Shown in pieces: positions 1-7,091 of a DNA stretch of 50,149 nt. The first letter of the stretch is position 1; each line of letters starts with the position of its first letter. Source of the stretch: Bacillus_CJ salitolerans (GTDB lineage Bacteria > Bacillota > Bacilli > Bacillales > SA4); the NCBI RefSeq assembly GCF_042680805.1, contig NZ_JBHUEM010000040.1:1-50149 (forward strand), given 5' to 3'. The position numbers and the translations under genes were made by a program. Under the pieces are notes generated by a model. It was not told the DNA's origin and did not search any database. It was given only the letters and a program-made list of their open reading frames with translations.

Positions 1-85
1 CCCATTCCGAACACGGAAGTTAAGCTCTTCAGCGCCGATGGTAGTTGGGGCATTGCCCCTGTGAGAGTAGGACATCGCCATGCAA
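1..85 (+). rRNA. rrf: 5S rRNA, 3' part (truncated by window edge)
   Basis: The sequence starts inside the conserved 5S core (CCGAACACGGAAGTTAAGC, then GCGCCGATGGTAGT) and runs to the 3' acceptor strand ending near GACATCGCCATGCAAG. The 5' half lies outside the window. It is the last gene of an rRNA operon and a rho-independent hairpin follows directly. Confidence 0.95.
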
Positions 86-91
86 GAAGAG

Positions 92-123
92 AAAGAGCAG
101 CTGAAGAGGCTGCTCTTTTTTTG
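92..123 (+). terminator. rRNA operon terminator
   Basis: A perfect 10-bp stem, AAAGAGCAGC (92-101) with GCTGCTCTTT (109-118), has a 7-base loop and is followed by a run of T. It lies 7 bases after the 5S gene. Confidence 0.9.
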
Positions 124-304
124 TTTGAGGAAAGCTCGTAAGAGCTAGTAAACGGAGGAATCCGCCTAAGTAAAATCGAAACTGTGGGGGCGGAAAGGAG
201 CAAGAAGGTCGAGGAAGTGAAATGAGAGAAGACCGGAACGTACGACCGTACGTGAGGATCTGAACGAATGAAACTGACGAAGAGATTCGCCGCTCATTTT
301 TGTC
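124..304. other. Structured spacer of unknown role after 5S
   Basis: No credible gene. The stretch is purine-rich and contains the inverted repeat ACGTACG-accg-TACGTG near 236-255. It sits between the 5S terminator and a second, broken 5S-like copy, so it may have arrived with that duplication. I cannot assign a function. Confidence 0.4.
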
Positions 305-488
305 CGAACCCGAACCCGGAAGTAAAGCTCGAGCGCCGATGGTAGTAAAAAAAGGAGCTTCTGCTAAAGGCGTGCACGTCCTGTGCACAACGCAGAAGTC
401 ACCACATCCTGTGGAAGTCCTGTGAGAGTAGGACGTCGCCATGAAAGAAGAGAAAGTGCAGCTGATGAGGCTGCTCTTTTTTTGTTTG
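305..488 (+). pseudogene. Broken duplicate of the 5S 3' half plus terminator
   Basis: Positions 311-346 resemble the 5S core (CCCGGAAGTAAAGCTC, GCGCCGATGGTAGT). Positions 419-441 repeat the 5S 3' end (TCCTGTGAGAGTAGGACGTC). 453-487 repeats the operon terminator, with one stem mismatch. Between the halves is about 70 bp of inserted sequence built from hairpins: CTTCTGC (358-364) with GCAGAAG (392-398), the inner pair GTGCAC (372-377 and 383-388), and a third CCACA/TGTGG. The 5' half of 5S is absent and the core is damaged, so this cannot make a normal 5S rRNA. It looks like a tandem duplication later hit by a small palindromic element. Confidence 0.7.
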
Positions 489-592
489 GACTGAATTCAT
501 AAACTAGCGGTACGAGTTTTTTAATACGATATAGAAATAGTTGCAGTAGCAAAGATTGGGTCATTTCAAAATAATTGAATATAAGCAGAGGT

Positions 593-1325
593 AAGTAAAA
601 AGGAAATGAGGTAAGTAAAAGACAAAACGAGGAAAGTAAAGCGAGGCAGAGGTAATTAAAATCGAAAAAGAGGAAAGTAAAACGCCAAACGGGGTAAGTA
701 AAAGAGAAGCGAGGAAAGTAAAACGTCAAACGGGGTAAGTAAAAAGAGAAACGAGTTAAGTAAAACGCCAAACGGGGTAAGTAAAAGAGAAACGAGGAAA
801 GTAAAACGTCAAATGGGGTAAGTAAAATGGGAAACGAGGAAAGTAAAACACCAAATGGGGTAAGTAAAAGAGAAACGAGGAAAGTAAAATGCCAAACGGG
901 GTAAGTAAAAAGAGAAACGAGTTAAGTAAAACGCCAAACGGGGTAAGTAAAAGAGAAGCGAGGAAAGTAAAATGCCAAACGGGGTAAGTAAAAAGGGAAA
1001 CGAGGAAAGTAAAACACCAAACGGGGTAAGTAAAAGAGAAACGAGTTAAGCAAAACGTCAAACGGGGTAAGTAAAAAGAGAAACGAGGAAAGTAAAACGC
1101 CAAACGGGGTAAGTAAAAAGAGAAACGAGTTAAGTAAAATGCCAAATGGGGTAAGTAAAAGAGAAACGAGGAAAGTAAAACGCCAAACGGGGTAAGTAAA
1201 AAGAGAAACGAGTTAAGTAAAACATCAAGTGGGGTAAGTAAAAGAGAAACGAAGCAAGTAAAGAGCAGAAAAGCATGTAAAATCGAAGAATAGACATGTA
1301 AAAGGGAAATGAGTAAAGTAAAAAA
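593..1325. repeat. Array of about 36 degenerate 20-21-bp repeats
   Basis: The core AAGTAAAA, with variants, recurs every 20 or 21 bases: 593, 613, 634, 654, 675, 696, 716, 737, 758, 779, 799, 820, 841, 862, 882, 903, 924, 945, 965, 986 and on to about 1316. Two half-units alternate, roughly GGGGTAAGTAAAAGAGAAAC and GAGGAAAGTAAAACGCCAAAC, giving a 41-42-bp higher-order unit. The mean spacing is about 20.7 bp, close to two helical turns, so the A-runs sit on one face of the DNA. The long minus-strand reading frames here only translate the repeat and I do not call them genes. There are no spacers and no cas genes, so it is not CRISPR. Confidence 0.9.
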
Positions 1326-1479
1326 CTTATCGGAATAAATAATACGTAAACAAATCAAGTAAATGAGCTACTAGAAACAAACTTTAACAATGACATGACA
1401 ATACGAGTCTTGTGTTATCAAGGATAAATACGACTAATTAATCCTATACACGATTGCTCCCAAATCTAAAAAAGATTGA

Positions 1480-1511
1480 TTGACTTTCACTCATCAGAGG
1501 AGTAAAGTCAA
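1480..1511. promoter_or_regulatory. Inverted repeat upstream of the PLP enzyme gene
   Basis: TTGACTTT (1480-1487) and AAAGTCAA (1504-1511) form an 8-bp inverted repeat 28 bases before the start codon. The left arm resembles a -35 box (TTGACT) and TAAAGT at 1503-1508 could be a weak -10 at 17-bp spacing, so this may be a promoter overlapped by an operator. I saw no S-box or T-box in 1360-1538. Confidence 0.4.
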
Positions 1512-1538
1512 AATAAAATGTCATGTTAAGGAGTTAGT

Positions 1539-2678
1539 ATGGAATTCTATACGAAGAATGTTCACTACGGAAAAAAAGTGGCTACACCAATAAAAAGCAA
1601 AGTAACTCCTATTTACCAATCTTCGGCCTTTACATTTGCGTCTCTACAAGAGTTAGAAGGATTTTATGAAGGGAAGGGAAACTTTTTATATTCAAGAGTA
1701 GGTAATCCGAATACTGATGAATTGGGTCAAGCTGTCGCTGCTTTAGAAGGTGCTGAACAAGGTGTTGCAACTTCATCAGGTCTTTCAGCAATATTGGTAT
1801 CGATTTTAGCTGTAGCTTCTACTGGTGACCATGTTATCGCTCCAGTTGACCTTTATGGTGGAACATATCAGCTAATCGCAAAAGAGCTTAAGGATGTAGG
1901 AATAGAATCTACTTTTGTACCATTTGAATCCAAGCATACTATTCTAGAGGCAATAAAGCCTAATACAAGAGTAATCTATAGTGAATCTGTAACTAACCCA
2001 CTCCTTAGAGTTGAAAATATTGACCAACTTGTAGAGGTTGCTAAAGAATATAAATTAATTTCAATTATTGATAATACTTTTGCTACCCCCTTACTTTGCA
2101 AACCAATTAATAAAGGAGTAGATTTGATCATACATAGTGCTACTAAATACATTGGAGGACACAGTGATGTTACTGCCGGTGTAGTAGTAGGGAACAAATC
2201 TCTAATGGAGAAGGTTAATCAAAAGGTTGTAAACTTAGGGACTAATTTAAGTCCATTTGAGAGCTGGTTAGCGTGCAGGGGAATCAAGACACTTAGTATT
2301 CGAATGGAGAAACAGGCCCAAAATGCAAAGGCATTAGCTGAAGCATTAGTTGGAGTAAAAGGTGTTAAGCAGTTGTTCTATCCCTCGACCTTATCTAGTT
2401 TAGGAAACGGTGCTATTGTTACAATTGAACTTGATACGGAATTATGCAGGATGGAAAGCTTCTTTGAGTCATTAGAGTGGATTAAGATTGTACCTACATT
2501 GGCAGGGGTAGAAACAACGGTTTCTTATCCAATTGCTACATCTCACCGAGCTCTGTCAGAAGACGACCTTAAAAAACTAGGAATTACTCGTGGAATGGTA
2601 AGGATCTCAGCAGGTATTGAGCACGATCAAGACATCATCAAAGCATTTAAAGAAGCTATTATAAAGTCACTTATTTAA
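1539..2678 (+). CDS. Cys/Met-metabolism PLP-dependent lyase/synthase
   Basis: A 379-residue fold-type I PLP enzyme of the cystathionine gamma-synthase / gamma-lyase / methionine gamma-lyase family, about the family's normal length. Visible signatures are YSRVGNPN (51-58, phosphate-binding Tyr and Arg from the partner subunit), SSGLSA (79-84), the PLP-ring Asp in IDNTFATP (177-184), and the Schiff-base lysine K203 in SATKYIGGHSD. The ATG follows AAGGAG at a 5-base spacing. It interrupts the expected 5S-to-tRNA interval and stands alone with its own terminator, which suggests a local insertion. Sequence alone does not separate synthase, beta-lyase, gamma-lyase and methioninase activities. Confidence 0.9.
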   Translation: MEFYTKNVHYGKKVATPIKSKVTPIYQSSAFTFASLQELEGFYEGKGNFLYSRVGNPNTDELGQAVAALEGAEQGVATSSGLSAILVSILAVASTGDHVIAPVDLYGGTYQLIAKELKDVGIESTFVPFESKHTILEAIKPNTRVIYSESVTNPLLRVENIDQLVEVAKEYKLISIIDNTFATPLLCKPINKGVDLIIHSATKYIGGHSDVTAGVVVGNKSLMEKVNQKVVNLGTNLSPFESWLACRGIKTLSIRMEKQAQNAKALAEALVGVKGVKQLFYPSTLSSLGNGAIVTIELDTELCRMESFFESLEWIKIVPTLAGVETTVSYPIATSHRALSEDDLKKLGITRGMVRISAGIEHDQDIIKAFKEAIIKSLI

Positions 2679-2695
2679 AAAAGTGACTTTTTCCT
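2663..2695 (+). terminator. Terminator of the PLP enzyme gene
   Basis: AAAGTCACTT (2663-2672) and AAGTGACTTT (2681-2690) pair perfectly over 10 bp and are followed by a short T-rich tail. The left arm overlaps the last codons of the gene. Confidence 0.85.
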
Positions 2696-2892
2696 TTATT
2701 TAATAAAGAATTTGTGTTACTATAAATATTGTCATCTTTTTAATTATCGTGTGGTGCAGCAACAAGCAGCACTTCAATGAATAAGCTTCGAGTTGTCACG
2801 ACGCACATTCATCTCTGAATAGTCTTGAAGAGGAAGGGACAGTCAAAATACACTTAACTATGTGTATACACAACTAAATTTATTTTTATTAT

Positions 2893-2969
<77 letters not shown>

Positions 2970-3004
2970 ACCTATTTACCTTTAGTCATTATACATAATA
3001 ATAC

Positions 3005-3080
3005 GGTCCCGTGGTGTAGCGGTTAACATGCCTGCCTGTCACGCAGGAGATCGCGGGTTCGATTCCCGTCGGGACCGCCA
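3005..3080 (+). tRNA. tRNA-Asp (GTC)
   Basis: A 76-base cloverleaf with acceptor GGTCCCG/CGGGACC, TGTAGCGGTTAACAT in the D arm, anticodon GTC at 3038-3040, GGTTCGATTCC in the T arm and encoded CCA. It lies 35 bases after tRNA-fMet and is probably cotranscribed with it. Confidence 0.97.
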
Positions 3081-3084
3081 TCTT

Positions 3085-3110
3085 AACGAAAGTATGCTTT
3101 CGTTTTTTTA
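3085..3110 (+). terminator. tRNA operon terminator
   Basis: AACGAAAG (3085-3092) pairs with CTTTCGTT (3097-3104) around a 4-base loop and is followed by seven T. Confidence 0.9.
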
Positions 3111-3150
3111 TTTGCATTTTTATGGGGAAAATAAGAAAATGACAATAGGC

Positions 3151-3182
3151 ACCTTAGGATATAAACTCCTAAGGTATTTTTG
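3151..3182 (+). promoter_or_regulatory. Hairpin overlapping the putative thiL ribosome binding site
   Basis: ACCTTAGGA (3151-3159) and TCCTAAGGT (3167-3175) form a perfect 9-bp stem with a 7-base loop, followed by ATTTTTG. The right arm contains AAGG, the only Shine-Dalgarno-like sequence before TTG 3180, so folding would hide it. It could instead be a second terminator, with thiL starting further in. Confidence 0.45.
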
Positions 3183-4199
3183 TTGAATAAATTATCTCAA
3201 AAAGTGGTGTTCATATTGGGTATTCATGATGAATTTTCATTTATAAAGGCGATTACTCCAAAGGAGAAACGAAGAGAAGATGTAATTGTGAGTATTGGTG
3301 ATGATGCCGCAATTTTTAGGACAGAAAAAAATAGTGATACAATTGCATGTACAGATACAATGGTGGAAGACATTCATTTTAAACAAGAAACAATGGAGCC
3401 TTTTCATATTGGATTTAAGGCGCTTGCTGCGAATATCAGTGATGTAGCAGCGATGGGGGGGATTCCGCAGTATTATCTTGTCTCCATTGCTATTCCGGAA
3501 AAATGGTCTGAAGAGTCCCTAATGGAGATTTATAAAGGAATGGAGCATCTAGCTGAAAAGTATAATATGGATCTTATTGGTGGAGATACGGTCTCGACCT
3601 TTGGACCATTGGTTTTGAATGTTACAGTAATTGGAAGCGTTGAGAATGATAGAGGAATAAAGCGCAGTAGTGCAAAGCCTGGTGACGTGGTGTTTATTAC
3701 AGGAAACATTGGTGACTCTGCTGCAGGTTTACATATTCTTTTAAATGAGAAGGCTAATAAGAATCAATTATCACCCCTGGTATTAAAACATCAAATGCCA
3801 TTACCAAATGTACAAGCCGGACAACTGTTAGTCAAACAAGATAGGGTCTCCCTCAATGATATCAGTGACGGAGCAGCTAGTGAGGCTATCGAAATTGCTG
3901 AAGCAAGCCATGTCGATATCATTCTATATAAGAGCCAGCTCCCGTTTTCTAATGATATTCTTACTTTTGGTTTTGATCGAGCACTAAATTGGGGATTGTT
4001 CGGTGGAGAGGACTATGAATTGATTGGTACGATATCACAAAATTCATGGGAGAAAGTGATGGCTGAATTCGCAAAAATAAAGATAAAGATTACCAAAGTA
4101 GGAGAAGTTGTAGAAGGCTCCGGAAAAGTTTTTTTACAATCTGAAAAAAGACGAGAACAATTATTAAAGCAAGGATATAATCATTTTGGAACACGGTGA
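3180..4199 (+). CDS. thiL: Thiamine-monophosphate kinase
   Basis: ThiL phosphorylates thiamine monophosphate to the cofactor thiamine diphosphate in the cytosol. The protein shows family motifs: SIGDDAAIF near the N terminus, DTMVEDIHF (metal- and phosphate-binding acidic residues), ALAANISDVAAMGG, GGDTV, and GLFGGEDYELIG near the C terminus. The start is uncertain. TTG 3180 gives 339 residues, but homologues usually begin just before the DEFxFIxxITP segment. A start at the in-frame TTG about 12 codons in (ahead of GIHDEF) would fit the family better but lacks a good ribosome binding site. It is first of five tightly packed genes. Confidence 0.92.
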   Translation: MLNKLSQKVVFILGIHDEFSFIKAITPKEKRREDVIVSIGDDAAIFRTEKNSDTIACTDTMVEDIHFKQETMEPFHIGFKALAANISDVAAMGGIPQYYLVSIAIPEKWSEESLMEIYKGMEHLAEKYNMDLIGGDTVSTFGPLVLNVTVIGSVENDRGIKRSSAKPGDVVFITGNIGDSAAGLHILLNEKANKNQLSPLVLKHQMPLPNVQAGQLLVKQDRVSLNDISDGAASEAIEIAEASHVDIILYKSQLPFSNDILTFGFDRALNWGLFGGEDYELIGTISQNSWEKVMAEFAKIKIKITKVGEVVEGSGKVFLQSEKRREQLLKQGYNHFGTR

Positions 4200-4203
4200 T
4201 ACT

Positions 4204-4662
4204 ATGAAAATTGTAGAATGGATAACACATAACGAGGACGAAACAAAGGCAATTGCTACAAAGCTTGGCCGACAAGCAAGTCCAGGTGATGTTTTTCTTC
4301 TAGAGGGAGATCTTGGTGCTGGAAAAACAACCTTTACAAAGGGACTCGCTAAAGGTTTAGAGGTCTCTCGGAACGTAAACAGCCCTACCTTCACGATTAT
4401 AAAAGAGTATGCAGGTAGACTACCTCTTTATCATATGGATGTATATAGGGTCGAGGATTCATACGAAGACCTGGGGTTTGATGAATATTTTTACGGAGAA
4501 GGTGTAACCGTCGTAGAATGGGCACATCTAATCGAGGATCAGCTGCCTAATGAGTATGGAAAAATCGTTATTGAACGAATGGACGATATAAAAAGGAAAA
4601 TTACCTTTGAAGCAGTTGGTGTTAGATATGAACAATTGTGCGAGGAGTTAGAAAAGAAATGA
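4204..4662 (+). CDS. tsaE: tRNA t6A synthesis ATPase TsaE
   Basis: The ATPase partner of TsaB-TsaD in making N6-threonylcarbamoyladenosine at A37 of ANN-decoding tRNAs. At 152 residues it has the usual family size. The P-loop GDLGAGKTTFTKG is near residues 35-47, followed by NSPTFTIIKEY and YHMDVYR, and GVTVVEWA as the later acidic strand. The ATG at 4204 is preferred over an in-frame upstream TTG inside thiL. It starts 5 bases after thiL and its stop overlaps the tsaB start (ATGA). B. subtilis equivalent: YdiB. Confidence 0.94.
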   Translation: MKIVEWITHNEDETKAIATKLGRQASPGDVFLLEGDLGAGKTTFTKGLAKGLEVSRNVNSPTFTIIKEYAGRLPLYHMDVYRVEDSYEDLGFDEYFYGEGVTVVEWAHLIEDQLPNEYGKIVIERMDDIKRKITFEAVGVRYEQLCEELEKK

Positions 4663-5357
4663 ATATATTATCTATAGATACGTCGTCCTATGTAATGGGA
4701 GTTGCCATCATGAGGGATGGACAAATTGTTGGTGAGATTTTAACCAATACAAAGAAAAACCATTCCATTCGCTTAATGCCAGCGATTGATAGTTTAATGA
4801 AGGAGTGTGATGTGTCCCCAAAAATGCTACATAAGATTGTCGTAGCAAAAGGACCTGGGTCATATACAGGTGTACGTATCGGCGTAACCGTTGCCAAAAC
4901 ATTAGCATGGACCTTAAATATTCCTATCGTGAGTGTCTCAAGCCTAGAGCAGCTAGCATGGAATGGAAAAAATTTTGATGGTTATATTTGTCCGTTAATA
5001 GATGCTAGGAGACAGCATTTGTTTACAGGTCTTTATGAATATAAAAACGGCTCGATGGAAGCCATTATTGAGGATCAAAATATTCAAATCGATGAGTGGG
5101 TTTTAAAACTAATAGAGCTCGATAAGAATGTATTATTTATTGGGAATGATGTACCTATCCACCAAGAGACATTACATCAGAAACTTGGAAATCAAACAGT
5201 TTTTGCAGAAAAACTGGATTGGAATCCTAAACCGTCTATGTTAGCATTTATTGGAGCAATGAGAGATCCAGAACATACACATTCTTTTGTACCAAGCTAT
5301 TTGCGATTAGCTGAAGCTGAAGCGAACTGGTTGGCTTCCAAAGAAACTTCCAAATAG
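4659..5357 (+). CDS. tsaB: tRNA t6A synthesis protein TsaB
   Basis: A 232-residue ASKHA-fold protein that dimerises with TsaD and scaffolds the t6A complex. It begins MNILSIDTSSY, has the conserved KGPGSYTGVRIGVTVAKTLA segment near 65-85, and a C-terminal PSYLRLAEAEANW tail. It lacks the metal-binding His motif seen in TsaD, as expected for the non-catalytic paralogue. Translation is coupled to tsaE by the ATGA overlap. Equivalent to B. subtilis YdiC. Confidence 0.94.
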   Translation: MNILSIDTSSYVMGVAIMRDGQIVGEILTNTKKNHSIRLMPAIDSLMKECDVSPKMLHKIVVAKGPGSYTGVRIGVTVAKTLAWTLNIPIVSVSSLEQLAWNGKNFDGYICPLIDARRQHLFTGLYEYKNGSMEAIIEDQNIQIDEWVLKLIELDKNVLFIGNDVPIHQETLHQKLGNQTVFAEKLDWNPKPSMLAFIGAMRDPEHTHSFVPSYLRLAEAEANWLASKETSK

Positions 5358-5366
5358 GGGGTCTTT

Positions 5367-5843
5367 ATGAACAATTCCATTTCCTTTCGGTTAATGACAG
5401 TAGCTGATATTGATCAAGTTTTAATGATTGAGCATGCGTCTTTTACAGTGCCATGGAGCCATGAGGCATTTTATAATGAGATGGTAAATAATCCTTATGC
5501 AAGCTATATTATTTTGCAAGAGGGTAATACGATTATAGGATATTGTGGATTATGGGTAGTCATGGAAGATGCTCATATCACCAATATTGCGGTTTTGCCA
5601 AGTTACAGAGGTAGAAAATTGGGAGAAGCGCTACTTAATCAAGCAATTGAATTGGCAAAAGCACTAGGTTCAGAGAGGCTGTCCTTGGAAGTCCGTGTTT
5701 CGAATCATGTGGCACAATCACTGTACCGTAAATTAGGTTTTCAAAATGGAGGTATCCGAAAAAATTATTACACAGATAATGGTGAGGATGCCTTAGTTAT
5801 GTGGGTGAATATTCATGAAACATCAGATCATATTAGGAATTGA
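5367..5843 (+). CDS. rimI: Ribosomal-protein/N-alpha acetyltransferase RimI
   Basis: A 158-residue GNAT-fold acetyltransferase of the RimI family. Acetyl-CoA-binding motif A is visible as IAVLPSYRGRKLGEALLNQ, with EVRVSNHVAQSLYRKLGF as motif B. RimI commonly travels with tsaB and tsaD in Bacillus, although its substrate may be wider than ribosomal protein S18. It begins 9 bases after tsaB and its last 29 bases overlap tsaD in another frame. Confidence 0.92.
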   Translation: MNNSISFRLMTVADIDQVLMIEHASFTVPWSHEAFYNEMVNNPYASYIILQEGNTIIGYCGLWVVMEDAHITNIAVLPSYRGRKLGEALLNQAIELAKALGSERLSLEVRVSNHVAQSLYRKLGFQNGGIRKNYYTDNGEDALVMWVNIHETSDHIRN

Positions 5844-6846
5844 AACAAGCTGTGATGAAACAGCGGTTTCAATCGTAAAAAATGGACAAGAAATCCTTTC
5901 GAATGTCGTGGCTTCTCAAATTGAAAGTCATAAACGATTTGGTGGGGTAGTTCCCGAAATTGCCTCAAGACATCATGTTGAGCAACTGACCCTTGTTTTT
6001 GAAGAGGCATTAAAAGAAGCGAATGTCTCGTATGAGGATATTGATGCGATAGCTGTAACAGAGGGTCCAGGATTGGTGGGTGCCCTTTTAATAGGTGTAA
6101 ACGCAGCAAAGGCACTTGCCTTTGCACATGGCATCCCACTTGTTGGGGTACATCATATAGCAGGGCATATATATGCAAATCGATTTATGAAGGAATTTAC
6201 GTTCCCGCTATTATCATTGGTTGTTTCAGGTGGGCATACAGAACTCGTTTTAATGAAGGAGCATGGCTCGTTTGAGGTTATTGGTGAAACACGTGATGAT
6301 GCAGTGGGGGAAGCGTATGATAAAGTGGCAAGAACTTTAGAGTTGCCTTATCCAGGCGGTCCACATATTGACCGTTTAGCACATTCAGGACAGCCAACAT
6401 TAAACCTGCCAAGAGCGTGGTTAGAGCCAGGCTCTTATGATTTTAGCTTCAGTGGGCTAAAATCTGCTGTCATAAATGCACTTCACAACGCAAGCCAAAG
6501 AGGAGAGGTGTTAGCTCCTGAAAATGTAGCAGCTAGCTTCCAAGATAGTGTAATAGATGTACTCGTAACGAAAACTGTGAAGGCTACAAAGGAGTATGGA
6601 GTGAAGCAAGTGCTTTTAGCGGGCGGAGTTGCTGCTAATAAAGGATTAAGAGCCGAGCTAGAGAGAGTGTTTCAAGAGATACCTAATGTCGAACTAGTCA
6701 TACCTCCTTTGTCCTTATGTACGGATAACGCAGCGATGATTGCAGCGGCTGGAAGTATTGCGTATGAAAAAGGGAAACGCTCAGGATTCGACTTAAATGC
6801 AAATCCTGGGTTAGAATTAACATCTTTTAACAAAAGCAGTATCTAA
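5815..6846 (+). CDS. tsaD: tRNA N6-threonylcarbamoyladenosine transferase TsaD
   Basis: The catalytic subunit that transfers the threonylcarbamoyl group to A37 of tRNA. At 343 residues it has the usual size. It begins with ILGIETSCDETAVSIV and contains the metal-binding HHIAGH motif, VSGGHTELV, FSFSGLKSAV and the ATP-binding LAGGVAANKGLR. Historically called Gcp. Last gene of the thiL operon, with a terminator directly after the stop. Confidence 0.96.
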   Translation: MKHQIILGIETSCDETAVSIVKNGQEILSNVVASQIESHKRFGGVVPEIASRHHVEQLTLVFEEALKEANVSYEDIDAIAVTEGPGLVGALLIGVNAAKALAFAHGIPLVGVHHIAGHIYANRFMKEFTFPLLSLVVSGGHTELVLMKEHGSFEVIGETRDDAVGEAYDKVARTLELPYPGGPHIDRLAHSGQPTLNLPRAWLEPGSYDFSFSGLKSAVINALHNASQRGEVLAPENVAASFQDSVIDVLVTKTVKATKEYGVKQVLLAGGVAANKGLRAELERVFQEIPNVELVIPPLSLCTDNAAMIAAAGSIAYEKGKRSGFDLNANPGLELTSFNKSSI

Positions 6847-6874
6847 AAAGGCTATCATGAGTAGCCTTTTTTAT
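6847..6874 (+). terminator. Terminator of the thiL-tsaD operon
   Basis: AAAGGCTA pairs with TAGCCTTT around a 7-base loop, with the stop codon next to it and a T-run following. Confidence 0.9.
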
Positions 6875-6903
6875 TTTGCGATAATAGTAGTGAATAATCA
6901 ATC

Positions 6904-7085
6904 TGTGGATAACCTGTGGATATGTGAATTACTAATTGTGTGTTTTGTGGAAAACTAGTCAAAAACCACGTATTTTCATGTTGGTATTGTGGATAACAAT
7001 GTGTATATGTGGGTAAAAAAAACACCAACGCTAATATTGTTGGTGTTTTTAGTGAAAGCAAAGAATTATTGTTAGGTTATCCACA
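6904..7085. promoter_or_regulatory. DnaA-box cluster between tsaD and the ABC-F gene
   Basis: Three perfect DnaA boxes (TTATCCACA or its complement TGTGGATAA) lie at 6904-6912, 6988-6996 and 7077-7085. Near matches are TGTGGATAT (6915-6923), TGTGGAAAA (6946-6954) and TGTGGGTAA (7008-7016). From what I recall of B. subtilis work, the gcp (tsaD) locus is one of a handful of DnaA-box clusters bound by DnaA outside oriC, so this site looks conserved in position. Confidence 0.8.
7021..7047 (-). terminator. Terminator of the ABC-F gene (possibly bidirectional)
   Basis: AACACCAAC (7021-7029) pairs with GTTGGTGTT (7039-7047). Read on the minus strand the stem is followed by eight T, which suits the ABC-F gene ending at 7092. 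On the plus strand it is followed by TTT. Confidence 0.8.
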
Positions 7086-7091
7086 AACTGT

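Noticed and set aside
593..1325. CRISPR array
   Set aside because: Units are degenerate, directly adjacent and without unique spacers, and no cas genes are present.
364..1358. Two minus-strand reading frames of 135 and 200 codons across the repeat array
   Set aside because: Their translations are low-complexity Phe/Leu/Tyr repeats that only mirror the 20-21-bp DNA units, with no ribosome binding site or family.
1360..1538. S-box (SAM) or T-box riboswitch before the PLP enzyme
   Set aside because: The conserved S-box helices and the T-box TGGNACCGCG-type sequence are absent.
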